A stretch of DNA of 64,000 nucleotides from contig JBAMJV010005542.1 of NCBI GenBank assembly GCA_037951105.1, forward strand, positions 1-64,000, written 5' to 3'. Each line of letters begins with the position of its first letter. Position 1 is the first letter of the stretch. This document shows, piece after piece, positions 52,641-62,561 of the stretch. This DNA is from Echinarachnius parma (Eukaryota; Echinodermata; Echinoidea; Clypeasteroida; Echinarachniidae). The position numbers and the translations under genes are program-made. The notes beneath the pieces were generated by a model that saw only the letters and a list, made by a program, of their open reading frames with translations, was not told the DNA's origin and made no database searches.

Positions 52641-52799
52641 TTACAATGTATTAGTAAGAGAAACCAAACAAAGTATGACAGAACCAAGAGGGTTTGAAGT
52701 GAGGTTGTTCAAATGACTCAAATACTAGATTCCTTTAAAGCCTTATAGCAGTATGGGAAACAGCCCACACACAAAAATGGAAAATATGCTTTCATCACC

Positions 52800-52930
52800 T
52801 ACCATGTGAAAGAAACCCCCTTTTATACTATTTCAACAATATTGATTAGTTAGTTTAGCAATTATAGATGCTTTTGGTAACTTTCCTAAAACTGTTATTT
52901 GGCTTTAAGCAAGTATGTTTGGGGAATGTC
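52800..52930. repeat. Dispersed repeat shared with 62440-62530
   Basis: 'TTTCAACAATATTGATTAG', 'TATAGATGCTTTTGGTAACT', 'TTCCTAAAACTGTTATTTGG', 'CTTTAAGCAAG' match 'ATTCAACAATATTGATCAA', 'TATAGATGTTTTCGGGTACT', 'TTCCCAAAACTGGTATTGGG', 'CTTTAAACCAAG' at 62440-62530. Confidence 0.65.
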
Positions 52931-53026
52931 TCATCTGCAATGTGTTGCAAGTATGTTTGGGGCAGACATTACATTTAACATGCTTCAATATGTCTGGTGT
53001 GTAATAATGCACAGTATTTTGAGACA

Positions 53027-53106
53027 TTAAACCCATGTCTACGGGAACCTGGTGGGGCTATGTACAAGGTCTATGGGAATTCAGAATCTTTAAGGGGATG
53101 GGTTAA
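53027..53106 (-). mobile_element. Family A element, exactly 80 bp
   Basis: TTAAACCCATGTCTACGGG, 'AACCTGGTGGGGCTATGTAC', 'GTCTATGGGAATTCAGAATC', ending 'AAGGGGATGGGTTAA'. Confidence 0.8.
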
Positions 53107-53630
53107 TAATGCAAGATTCATTACACCTAATCGAGACATAATTATTTTCTTGACATTCGTGCGGTGAATTAAGCAGCGGATGTCAACGCAACATGCTAAC
53201 ATAATTACATGATCCATTACATGTTTGCAATTAAGATTCTGTTCAATTCACTTCAGTAATGGAGGTAATTAGTACTACCGGATGTTTGCATTGCTCGGAA
53301 TAGGTCGCTGTGACCTTTAATTCTTTGGTTAGGCACATTTTCCACTCCCTTTAGGTCATTCTAGCAAGGCTGGGATATATCGGGTATCATCCTTAGCAGG
53401 TTAAAATCTAGTACGCTATATGATTGTCATAGAGAGGATAATACTTCTAGGATTCGTTATCTCAAGTCCGCTATGTGGACTGTGACATTATGATGTCATC
53501 ATTCAATTACCAGACTCATGAATGGCAAAATTCAAAATCTATTGGATAATTTGTCACTGGGATGAGACGATGCAATGATGCATGGGCATGGATCATCATG
53601 GCCCTGTTCACATAGTGGACAAAAAGCCCC
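53107..53630. other. No gene seen
   Basis: 53130-53340 has mixed-composition unique-looking sequence ('GAATTAAGCAGCGGATGTC', 'CATTGCTCGGAATAGGTCGC'). No coding frame. It is a candidate regulatory or conserved stretch, without proof. Confidence 0.3.
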
Positions 53631-54810
53631 CATTTGCTCCATGGCTGACCACTGAAGTACGGACATCATTGAAGTCCCATTGACCATTTTATCAAGAGGA
53701 GCAGTTGACCAGTTCTGCAGCCCGATGATCAGTGCTTGAATTGATGAGCACTTGGCCTCTATAAAGGATTAAGCTCTTCTTTTATTCTGTATCATCTATT
53801 TGGCCCCCAGAAGATCCATATCGGCTGGACTCATGCTAGGCGGCCAAGTAGGCCCCCAACAATATTCAGAGCAAGCTAACTTGTTGTCACACAAGGGCTA
53901 TTTGCTCCATGGCTGACCACTGAAGTATGGACGTCATCTAAGTACAATTGACCATTTTATCAAGAGAACAGTTGACCAGTTCTGCAGCCCGATGATCAGT
54001 ACTTGAATTGATGAGCACTTGGCCTCTATACATGATAAAGCTCTTTGTTTTTATTCTGTATCATCTATTTGGCCCCCAGAAGATGACACCAACAATGTTC
54101 AGGCAAGCTATTACTTGTTGTCACAGAAGGGCTATTTGCTCCATGGCTGACCACTGAGGTATGGACGTCATACAAGTACAATTGACCATTTGATTAAAGG
54201 GGTAGTTTAGTTTTGGTAAGGCTGAACTTTAGTAACCAAACCTGGACAGTAACACTATAAACTAATGGTTATAACTCTACCATGCTCAAAATGTATACAA
54301 AATTACAAACGACTAAGTAAAAAGCCCGTTATCATTCAAAAAGAGCCATTAAAACTCAAGAGGGCGCTTTCGTAAAAGGCATTGATTTCAACCATTTTTC
54401 ACACAAAATTATGTATGTGATGTTTTATTGAAATAATGATTAAATAGAGAGATCATCAACAACTATTTTAAAAAAGCTTTTGAAAATTTTTGAAAAAGTT
54501 CAAGCATTTTTTTTATTTTTTGAAAAAAATCATCTAATTATTTGGGCCCCAAATAATTATAAGATCCGACATATTTATTGATATTTCAGCCGTTTCTGGG
54601 TCGATTTTGACCAAATAAAGTTTATTCTGCCATTAAAATTGCATGTTCTCTCAAATTCGACACTCAGTTTTTCATTACCTCACAAAAAAATTGTGATGTG
54701 CAGCGCCCTCTCTACCAAAACTAAACTACCCCTTTAAGAGAAGTAGTTGACCAGTTCTGCAGCCCGATGATCAGTGCTTGAATTGATGAGCACTAGGCCT
54801 CTCAAAGGGG
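53631..54810. repeat. Tandem repeat, about 240-bp unit, three copies, third interrupted
   Basis: 'GCTCCATGGCTGACCACTGA', 'TTGACCAGTTCTGCAGCCCG', 'ATGATCAGTGCTTGAATTG', 'ATGAGCACTTGGCCTCTATA' and 'CATCTATTTGGCCCCCAGAA' occur in order at 53637-53905 and 53905-54130, and again from 54139. The third copy is split by the TTAA element 54194-54737 and resumes at 54738. Confidence 0.85.
54194..54737. mobile_element. TTAA-targeted MITE, AGGGGTAGTTTAGTTTTGG ends, 536 bp
   Basis: TTAA at 54194-54197 and 54734-54737 flanks TIRs AGGGGTAGTTTAGTTTTGGTA (left; first 19 matter) and CCAAAACTAAACTACCCCT (right). The disrupted array unit reads ...CATTTGATTAA|GAGAAGTAG..., while the intact neighbours read ...CATTTTATCAAGAGGAGCAG, giving an empty-site comparison. 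No transposase frame. Target and TIRs fit a piggyBac- or Kolobok-like non-autonomous element. Confidence 0.85.
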
Positions 54811-55270
54811 TCAAGCTTTTCTTGAATATTCTTTAATACGATGCCTTGAAAAAAACTGGTAAGTTTTGTAATCACAGATTTAAAGGATGCCATAAAATCT
54901 AACCTTTATATTGACTATTGCATTAGAAGGATGAGTTGCTTATTATGAAGTCCATGGCAAGAGATCGATTAAAGGGCAATTGACCTTCATAGAAGGGCAG
55001 AATGAAGCTTAATATGAAGGTCAAATTCATATATTTCCCTCTATTATGTTCAATCCTTTTATATGAGGCATAGGAAAGTACTTTTATTGCCCATAATCAT
55101 AGTTATATTTATAGGATGCCATCAAACAAAGCAGAGTGATTATATTGACTATTGAATTAGGAGGAAAAGTTTTTCATTTCTGAAGTCTATGATTATTGAT
55201 AAAATAAATGGGCACTTGACCTTCTAGAAGGTCAGCTTGAAAGTTAAATTCACATGTCTTTCTTGTCCAT
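54811..55270. repeat. Diverged two-copy repeat, about 250-bp unit
   Basis: 'GGATGCCATAAAATCTAACC', 'TTATATTGACTATTGCATTA', 'GAAGTCCATGGCAAGAG', 'GGGCAATTGACCTTCATAGA' (54894-55010) are echoed by 'GGATGCCATCAAACAAAGC', 'TTATATTGACTATTGAATTA', 'GAAGTCTATGATTATTG', 'GGGCACTTGACCTTCTAGAA' (55115-55235). Confidence 0.65.
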
Positions 55271-55274
55271 ATAG

Positions 55275-55475
55275 GCAGGGCTCAACATTAGCACTTGCCC
55301 TATTGCCCGGGGCAAATGAAAATTGATGTCAGGCAAGTAAAATTTCATAGAAGGCCTAGTTTGGTTGCCTGATTGGGCAACTAAATTATTGGTTAACTAT
55401 GAGAGAATAATGTAATTTCCTCACGCGTAAATATTATCTAGAAGTAAGAGGGCAAGTATGTAATAGAGCCCTAGA
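55275..55475. repeat. GGGCAAGTA dispersed repeat
   Basis: 'GGGCTCAACATTAGCACTTG', 'CCCTATTGCCCGGGGCAAAT', 'GGCAAGTAAAATTTCATAG' and 'AGAAGTAAGAGGGCAAGTAT' parallel 15370-15605. Confidence 0.65.
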
Positions 55476-55751
55476 TATTAGACGGGGGTCACTGAAGAAT
55501 GAATGTTATAGCAATTATATCAAATTATCTCCAACCCGATAAAAATAGAAGTCAGCCACTAGGTAAACAAACACCTTTCCTACTTACCAGAAACATGAAG
55601 AGTGCTGGCATTTTGTACCCTTTTAGAAACAAATTGTCACCCATGCTTCCCCCGTACCACCTGAGAAAGATGTAAAATCAATATTGTTCAGCGAGAGTGA
55701 GAATAATACGTGTGGTTTGCGGTTGCACCATGTGAGATGGGTGGATTGGTG

Positions 55752-56075
55752 AGTCCTGAAAAGGACTATGGTAGTCCTAGAAAGGACTGTTGGTGTAGTC
55801 CTGAAAAGGACTGTTGGTATTCTTACTAGGAGAGTCCTAAAAAGAACTGTTAGTAGTCCTAGAAAGGACTGTTGGTAGTCCTAGAAAGGACTGTTGGTAG
55901 TCCTATAAAGGACTGTTGGTAGTCCTAGAAAGGACTGTTGGGATAGTCCTGAAAAGGACTGTTGGTATTCTTTCTAGGAGAGTCCTAAAAAGGACAGTTG
56001 GTAGTCCTAGAAAGGACTGTTGGTAGTCCTAGAAAGGAATGTTGGAATAGTCCTGGAAAGGACTGTTGGTATTGC
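55752..56075. repeat. Tandem array of 13 AGTCCT-AGGACT hairpins
   Basis: Each unit of about 22-36 bases has AGTCCT, a 4-base spacer (AGAA, GAAA, AAAA or TAAA), AGGACT and then TGTTGGT. The repeat is therefore a string of small hairpins. Two units carry an extra 'ATTCTTACTAGGAG' tail at the same relative place, so a multi-unit block was duplicated. It lies next to the GAAACGTCG motif at 56103-56140. Confidence 0.85.
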
Positions 56076-56102
56076 GAGGAGAGGGTGGATGGTAGGAGGG
56101 GC

Positions 56103-56140
56103 TCGACGTTTCGAATAGGTTGACTGTCCGTCGTCAGAGA
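56103..56140 (-). other. CTGACGA...GAAACGTCG motif
   Basis: The reverse strand reads CTGACGACGGACAG, then after 9 bases ATTCGAAACGTCG. The CTGAnGA and GAAAC boxes recall a hammerhead ribozyme core, but the intervening stem is poor (one extra base, weak pairing). I describe it as a motif only. A related one on the + strand is at 62597-62633. Confidence 0.35.
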
Positions 56141-56387
56141 GTGAGAATGGCATTTAGTTTGGGGCTAAATTGAGTTCTGTATACCATCTTGTACAGTAGA
56201 TCGAAGCCTTATATATTTCATGTCATATCTTTAGATGATAATTATTTCACAATTTTAGAATATTTATGAAAAAAGGAAAGAGAGATAAATTTGGTTTTGT
56301 CTGTACAGTTAGGCTCCCAAACTTTAAACGCAATTATCAGCGAAGTACAAACAATTATTTAGCGCCCTTCTCTTTCTAAGCCAACAA
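56133..56387. mobile_element. Fold-back element, GAGAAAGAGAAGGGCGC family
   Basis: The left end 'TCAGAGAGTGAGAATGGC' mirrors the right end 'AGCGCCCTTCTCTTTCTAAG'. The interior 'TTGAGTTCTGTATACCATC' matches 'TTGAGTTCTGCATGCTATC' in the 63440 copy. Confidence 0.55.
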
Positions 56388-57405
56388 TACGCAAGTGCTT
56401 TTTGCATTGCAGGTTATATTCGACTTGGTGAACAGTTTGGTAAACAGGTTGAGCTGCATCCCCCCAAAAAATGCTTCATTTTGTACCACTCAGACAGCTT
56501 TGGTTTTATTTTTTGATAACATTTTCCCCTGGTAAGAATTATACAAGTGTTAGTGTGTGTACCAAGCAATGTCCGTATCAGTCATTGCCCCCAAGGATGT
56601 GTATAAATAAATTAACATTCATTTCGAATTCTGCCCAGCTTTTCAGCTCTTTGATTTATTGACTACGAGACAGGGAAACGTTGTCAGAGAGAGTGTGAAC
56701 TTTCACAGGAGAGGGCGTTCCAGACCCATAGGTCAACTTTATTATTCAAGCACCTTCTTTGATCAAACTAAAAATTATTTATTTATTAACCAAGAGCATA
56801 TGGGACCCTGTATAGGTTATGAGGATTGCCAAAAGGACTCGAGTTCCTGTAAACGGCTCTCCTCACTAGTCGATGGGTTACAAACAATTATACATTAACA
56901 CATCAAACACATAAAACAAACATTAAAAATACATTGATACCGACCACGGAAGTAATACCACTAAAACAATACCTCGGTAAGAGGAAGAGAAAATAGGTAC
57001 TAACGTAAAGAATATAAGATAGTATTGACAGAAGAATAATAAATAAATCCCTGCAATCTACAGGTTCAGTGTCGCAAAATCGCGTGAATGTATTAAAGCA
57101 AGTAAATTTAAAAGCATGATTTATATATGATATAATACATATTGGTGTCTGAATGATTTATTAACCTAATTTGTATAGGACTCTGTTAGGCATGTACTTT
57201 GCATATAGGAACTTGGTGGTCCATATACTTTCTCTATAGAAACAAATACAATCCATAAGTAAACGGGCTAAATGTATTAATATGTTAAATATCGATAATT
57301 TAAATATTGATATGTTAAATATTAATGAAAATGAGCTAATAACATAGGGCTTCCCCGGGATATTGTCTTTGCTCATTTTCATTTAAATTATATATTTCTG
57401 GTCAG
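56388..57405. other. No gene seen
   Basis: Small frames (56471-56662, 56659-56898) show no family features. 56670-56740 ('GAAACGTTGTCAGAGAGAGT', 'GGAGAGGGCGTTCCAGACCC') is less AT-rich but unassigned. A possible degraded family A copy starts at 57167 (TTAACCTAATTTG). Confidence 0.35.
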
Positions 57406-57409
57406 TTTG

Positions 57410-57630
57410 TTTCCAAATAGTAGGTCTAAAAAACAAAAAACGTGAGTGTGCGTCAAATATTGTTCTATGTAGAGTGTGAACGAAGTCCATAGAAAGATGT
57501 TTTCAAATAGAAGGTCTCAAAAAAATGTGAGTGTGTGTCAAATATGAAGAGTGTGAACGAAGTCCACAGAGAGGGGTTTCCAAATAGTACATGTAGGTCT
57601 TTTAAAAACGTGAGTGTGCGTCAACTGCAG
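57410..57630. repeat. Three-copy tandem repeat, about 80-90 bp unit
   Basis: 'TTCCAAATAGTAGGTCTAAA', 'TTTCAAATAGAAGGTCTCAA' and 'TTCCAAATAGTACATGTAGG' are each followed by 'CGTGAGTGTGCGTCAA' or a variant. The first two also have 'AGTGTGAACGAAGTCCA'. Confidence 0.8.
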
Positions 57631-57734
57631 GTCGCCTGTCCCTGCCCCAAGGACTGAAATCAATATACCGCTTCTGACATCAACGCAAGCGAGACGAGAC
57701 GCACTTGTACTTTTCCTCCTTCATCTGGAATTCT

Positions 57735-58012
57735 GGGGGTGTTTCACAAAGATTCTAAGTTGAAATTATTTCTAAGTTGGACCTAACAATTATGGAAAGC
57801 CATGTGTAGCCTAGGAATGAAAGTATTTGACAATTCCGACAACAATTTGTAACAATTATTTAAAGGGTCCTTGATTATAACAAATATAACTAATTTTTAT
57901 CAAAGTGAATGCAAAAGGACTGTTTCAACAATTTTACTAATAAACTATTAAATGGCTTTCCATAATTGTTAGGTCCAACTTAGAGTTAAGTTCATCTTTG
58001 TGAAACACTCCC
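57735..58012. mobile_element. TIR element, GTTTCACAAAGATCCTAAGTT family (copy 2)
   Basis: GGGGGTGTTTCACAAAGATT and 'CATCTTTGTGAAACACTCCC' are the ends. 'AGTTGGACCTAACAATTATG' mirrors 'CATAATTGTTAGGTCCAACT'. It is about 278 bases. The right arm lacks a short AACTTAGGA piece present in copy 1, and a run of about 20 C follows the right end. Confidence 0.8.
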
Positions 58013-58519
58013 GCCCCCCCCCCCCCCCCCCCGCCCCTCACTCTATTACCAAATGCAGAGAAGCCAAGTCTCCCTGGTTATCAGGGTGGCTCCCTGCATT
58101 GTGTTTGTAATATGTCACACGACACAAATGTCAATGCCTCCCTGATTTGTGGAAAGACTATTCCCATTATGCTGCTGTATCCATGCAATTGATAAAACTC
58201 TCCCTGATTTCTGAACAAATCCTCGCTGAAAGCGGGAAAGTAAAGGTTGGCATCTCTGCAAATGGTGTGTGTTACCAGGTATTTGGAGCAGGGGTGTCAG
58301 GGTTGATACTCCTTCCCCCTCCCCCCCAGCCCACAACCAACACCTTTTTTCCCCCGTTTAGTACTGGTCCCCAAAGTGCTCATGAAAAAATGGTGTATTT
58401 TCTGTCTTTCTTGCACTCACCGTTGTATAAACTTACATACATGTACATTAATTGGCATGTCAGACAAGTCTCTTAATGTGAAATTAATTGGTTCTTTGAG
58501 GGTGCCTACTATCTATGGT

Positions 58520-59050
58520 TGATTGATTGTATTGATTGTTTGAGCTGAAGATATGCTACAGTAGAATATTCACAGCATGTAATTGACTAGAATATCATTG
58601 TGAGTTTAATCCATTTATGACTGGTCTTGAACATACCCTGACTGGGTACTATGGAGAATGTATGTGATACAAACATCAAATAGTCTTGACTCTTAAATGG
58701 GTTAAAGAGTCAGACATTCACTAACCGACTATTCAGGGTTAGTTTATTGATTGTTTAAACTGACGCAACGCATGAGTAAACTAATTACCACACATGAATT
58801 GACTGAATTATCATTACGAGTTTAATGCGTCCAAAATGTGGCTAACCGACCTTGCGACATTGATTTTTATATTGATTGCTCAAGCTACAATGCAACAGTA
58901 ACATGTATGCAAACACCATTTGCTACATGTATGTATCGAGTAATGTAATGATTACTAAATGTTGCCGACTGACTTTGCAGTAAGACAAGTAATTGATTGA
59001 AACGCAGGAAAATAATCTCCACATATAATTTAATAAATTATCATTATGAT
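58520..59050. repeat. Diverged repeats with family B inside
   Basis: 'TTGATTGTTTGAGCTGAAG', 'TTGATTGTTTAAACTGACGC' and 'TTGATTGCTCAAGCTACAAT' start units near 58532, 58748 and 58872. 'TAATTGACTAGAATATCATT', 'GAATTGACTGAATTATCATT' and 'ATTTAATAAATTATCATTAT' follow. They look like old tandem copies. Confidence 0.55.
58606..58705 (+). mobile_element. Family B element, 100 bp
   Basis: TTAATCCATTTATGACTGGT, 'CTTGAACATACCCTGACTGG', 'GTACTATGGAGAATGTATG', ending 'CTTAAATGGGTTAA'. Confidence 0.75.
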
Positions 59051-59064
59051 TAGTGTGGTCAATA

Positions 59065-59440
59065 GGAGGGAAGAGAGTTTGCTTGACCAGTTATCAATTG
59101 GTTAAAGCTCAAATATGCGTGAACAGATTCGAGGTAAGTGCTTTGTTAGACGGGCCAGAATGGTCAAAGATGGAATTGACCAATTTCGTCACTGCCGACT
59201 ATTGCTTGCCTGACCAGTCCGTGTAGTGAAGCACAAACAAAAATGAATTAGGACTGGGGGTTTGCTTGACCAGTGATCACTTGGTTAAAGCTCAATGATG
59301 CATAAACAGATTTGAGGTAAGCGCTTGGCCAGACAGGCCAAATTAGTCAAAGACGGAACTGACCAATCTCTTCACTGCTGACTTTTGCTTGCTTGACCAG
59401 TCCACGTAGTGAAACAGAAGTGACCAAATGGAATTAGAAT
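59065..59440. repeat. Two-copy tandem repeat, about 188-bp unit
   Basis: 'AGTTTGCTTGACCAGTTATC' (59078) and 'GGTTTGCTTGACCAGTGATC' (59259) each lead through 'TTGGTTAAAGCTCAA', 'AACAGATT.GAGGTAAG', 'GACCAAT' and 'TTGCTTGCCTGACCAGTCC' to 'GTAGTGAA'. Confidence 0.8.
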
Positions 59441-59587
59441 TATTACCACCTTACTGGATAGAATCAGAAACAAATACTGCAGCTGGGTGGAAATAAAATG
59501 GATGTAGAGAACAACAAGACAAATGTTGTTCCTGTGTAAGTCTTGGAGAAGGAGGTGGGGGTCAAAGTGGATTGTCAATGATTTTAC

Positions 59588-59662
59588 CCATCAAATACTA
59601 GATTTTTCAATTTCCATAGAGTTAATACAGGGCCCACCAGGTTCTCATAGGTCATGGGTTAA
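59588..59662 (+). mobile_element. Family A element
   Basis: 'CATCAAATACTAGATTTTTC', 'AATTTCCATAGAGTTAATAC', 'AGGGCCCACCAGGTTCTC', 'ATAGGTCATGGGTTAA'. The left end is degraded. Confidence 0.65.
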
Positions 59663-60440
59663 GAAAGCCGACAGAGATATCATCTGTAGTATGACAGTTC
59701 ATATTTATTTGCTACATGTATTTCATTGAGAAAAAAATATCATGCAAATTTCAATGCTAAACCATTATCGCAAGGACATTATTAAAACCTGTATTATGCT
59801 GAAATAAAATAAGAGTAATGTATAGATGTTGGTAAGATACATTAATACCCTTTGCTTTGTGTGAATACCCTTTGATTTGTGTTAACCCATAACATGCCAG
59901 CAGTGCATCTCACAATACACATTAATGTATCATTAATGGAGCTGGTATGTACAGACTTATGTGGTACTTTGTTAAAAATGTTTGTGACTATTTTTTTGAT
60001 TAGACCCAAATAACCTCGGGACTAACTACAAAGACCATGCGCACACTTCCACTTCATAACAATTTTATGTGCAGCCATTAGCTACTGACGACTCATTTGC
60101 ATAATCACCAGTTTTATGGTACAACATGATAATAATTTTGTTTTCCGCTATACACTGAGATGTGCTTTGAAGCTCACAGAGACAACGAAAACGGCATAAA
60201 CTACTGATTTATGTATATTTCCATGAACTCTTCAACTGAAAACATAATCACCCCGCTTTATCATCAATTTTGTTGGTACTATTTATTATAATATTCAAAG
60301 AGGAATCGTTGCAAATTGTAGCCTACGGAAAATGTAATGCTCATGTCTTTGCATACAAACATGGCAAGATTTTAAATGAACTGATTTTGAAAGAAAAATG
60401 CCAGCGTTATCTTTATTTGAATCATCGTAATCCTTCTCTT
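59663..60440. other. AT-rich DNA, no gene seen
   Basis: 'GTTAACCCATAACATGCCAG' at 59880 is a possible TTAA-element left end without a matched right end. Otherwise unassigned. Confidence 0.35.
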
Positions 60441-60441
60441 C

Positions 60442-60484
60442 ATCAGCAGCAGCAGCATCACCATCATCATCGTCATCGTCATCG

Positions 60485-60527
<43 letters not shown>

Positions 60528-60625
60528 TATGATCATTATTATCACTGTCATCATCATCATCATCATCATGGTCGTCATTGTCATCATCATCGCTATCATC
60601 ATGGTCATCATCATCATTATCAATT
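60442..60625. repeat. (CAT)n microsatellite
   Basis: CAT/CGT/CAG words predominate for about 180 bases. The 140-residue poly-His frame (60270-60692) and the poly-Met reverse frame arise from it. Confidence 0.95.
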
Positions 60626-61206
60626 ACACAAGTTAATAGGGTGGTTCAAATTGGGGGGAAATTGTCTACTTTTCAACCCTTTTTCAGTATGAAAATAGCA
60701 CTCTAAAATGTATTTCGCATTGTATTAAATGATGCAAATTTACTATCCCTGGCACTTTTTCAAATCAAAGATTTTCAGGGGGCTCTTTTAAGCATTTCAG
60801 GTGGTTAAATCCGGGGGGGGGGGGGGGGGGCACTCATGTATAATGCATGTAAGACGGGTATGTGCCGCTTAAAAGAACCCCGTTTTCACACCCGATACCC
60901 CACGCCCCCATGTTTTTTCTCACTGTTGAACGGTATCGGATGACAAGACAGTGTCGGAATGGAATATCCGTTTTCCCAAGATGTTGTAGATCGGTACCAT
61001 TAGATTCTGTCAACACACTCAAGGTTAGAAAGGCATCTTCCACATCCCCCATCCAACAAGTGACTTACGACATTCTCCGGTGACATCCGACAGCAAATTT
61101 GACTGTTTTTCCATTAACACCGGACACGACTGTGAACTGCTCCATTGATTTTTGAACACAAGCCGTATTTGGTAAAGGTCAGGTGACGTTGCAGTACTAT
61201 GGAACG
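60626..61206. other. No gene seen; poly-G run
   Basis: A run of about 18 G lies at 60814. 60860-61130 has better base balance and opposing frames (60834-61052 and 60862-61083) without recognisable domains. Confidence 0.35.
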
Positions 61207-61286
61207 TTAACCCGTAGCATCCTTGAGTGGCTCATTCCCATTGAGTTTATACACAGTATGCTCAGTTCTTGTAAGCGATGGGTTAA
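61207..61286 (+). mobile_element. Family A element, exactly 80 bp
   Basis: TTAACCCGTAGCATCCTTGA, 'GTGGCTCATTCCCATTGAG', 'TTTATACACAGTATGCTCAG', 'TTCTTGTAAGCGATGGGTTAA' (trimmed). It is diverged in the middle, yet still 80 bases between TTAA ends. Confidence 0.75.
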
Positions 61287-61440
61287 GAATTAGGCCAAGA
61301 ACGGGAGTGAATGGCTCTTGAACTCATGGTCCTCTTTCCCTCATTTCTTGACACAATCTTATCAGCCTCTCTTCTATTGCCTATTTCTATCTATTTATGA
61401 AAAGTCTAAAATTCTTGTTTTTTGTTTGTTAATATATTGT

Positions 61441-61570
61441 ATTCCAAGGCTACAAATGGATTTCCATTATAGTTAGGTACAGCCTAAGCGTAAGTTCAAC
61501 CAAGGAGGTATAAGAAAGTACTTTCTTATACCTCCTTGGTTCAACTTAGGATCTTTGTGAAACACCCCCC
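61441..61570. mobile_element. Truncated TIR element (GTTTCACAAAGATCC family) with a 44-bp palindrome
   Basis: 'CAAATGGATTTCCATTATAG', 'TTAGGTACAGCCTAAGC' and the right end 'CTTAGGATCTTTGTGAAAC' plus ACCCCCC place it in this family. At 61498-61541 AACCAAGGAGGTATAAGAAAGT meets its exact reverse complement with no spacer. Beyond one mismatch a further 6 bp pair (TAAGTT/AACTTA). Confidence 0.8.
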
Positions 61571-61840
61571 TGTTCTTGTGGATGTATGTCTGTTACTATT
61601 GCAGTGTTTAACAGTTCAACACAAGTTCCTCTTCTATTTTGTGTCTCTTTGTTCTCGTTCTTTGTTGCTGCTTTTGCAATGTTGTTCTTCTATTCTTCAT
61701 TCACATTTTGCTCTTTTTTTACCACCTGTTCTTCCCATTCTGCTCTTCTGATTTTAGTTTTTTTCCATCTAATTATGTCTCTCTTCTTTTCCCCTGCTCA
61801 ATTATTTTTAACTGTCACTCTTTATTTTGTTATGACACTT
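61571..61840. repeat. Pyrimidine-rich DNA, no gene called
   Basis: Overlapping Phe/Leu/Ser-rich frames in all three + frames are explained by the T/C-rich composition. Confidence 0.6.
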
Positions 61841-62085
61841 GCCTCTTAAAATAATTCAAAATTTCAGTACTTTCATATCTACTGAAGAGAGGGGTTTACT
61901 TTTCATATTTTGTCTGTATTTTCTAGATTGTTTTTCCAATCTCATTTCTCTCTCTTCTTTTTCTTCGCTCCGCTCATTTTATCCGTCACTCCTTCGTTAT
62001 TTTGTGTCACTTTCCTCTTAAAAATAGTTTGAATTTGCAGTTCTTTCATATCTACTAGAGGGAAGGGTTTTTTCTCTTCATATGC
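61770..62085. repeat. Two-copy tandem repeat, about 180-bp unit
   Basis: 'CCTCTTAAAATAATTCAAAA', 'CAGTACTTTCATATCTACTG' (61843-61885) are echoed by 'CCTCTTAAAAATAGTTTGAA', 'CAGTTCTTTCATATCTACTA' (62013-62060). Both are preceded by 'TCTCTCTTCTTTT' and a 'TCACTCnTT.TTATTTTG' stretch. Confidence 0.65.
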
Positions 62086-62439
62086 CCTCTTCAACTTTTT
62101 TTCATCGTGTAACATTAACCTGTTTCTATTAAAGGTGAATGACAGTAGTGAACCGCCTAATAATTGATATATTTGCATAATTATAAAATTGATCTACTGT
62201 ACATTGATATCGCCTTCGCGGAATTACCATACGCTACGTGCAAATAAGCTTGTGCGTTACACGTGGACTTCGCTATATACGGGCTATATTGTCCCCGGCT
62301 TGTCGATATCTCCAGCCCAGCGCTAGCGGCGCGAACGGGTGGTGGATTTATAAATTTCACGGGCGGGTATTGGATTTCTTCCGATATTTCTGTATTCAAC
62401 GATGCTTAGGTTCGGATTTTACCACAGAAGCCGTATTTA

Positions 62440-62530
62440 GATACTTATTCAACAATATTGATCAATTTATATAGATGTTTTCGGGTACTTTCCCAAAACT
62501 GGTATTGGGCTTTAAACCAAGGGTATATGA
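62440..62530. repeat. Dispersed repeat shared with 52800-52930
   Basis: See the partner words listed there; the order is the same with several substitutions. Confidence 0.6.
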
Positions 62531-62561
62531 TTTGATGTAGATTATCATTCATCCAGTCGAA

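Noticed and set aside
60270-60692. Poly-His 140-residue frame
   Set aside because: It arises from a (CAT)n microsatellite; the reverse strand is equally open as poly-Met.
62238-62474. 78-residue frame with balanced composition
   Set aside because: It overlaps a dispersed repeat also present at 52.8 kb and has no recognisable family.
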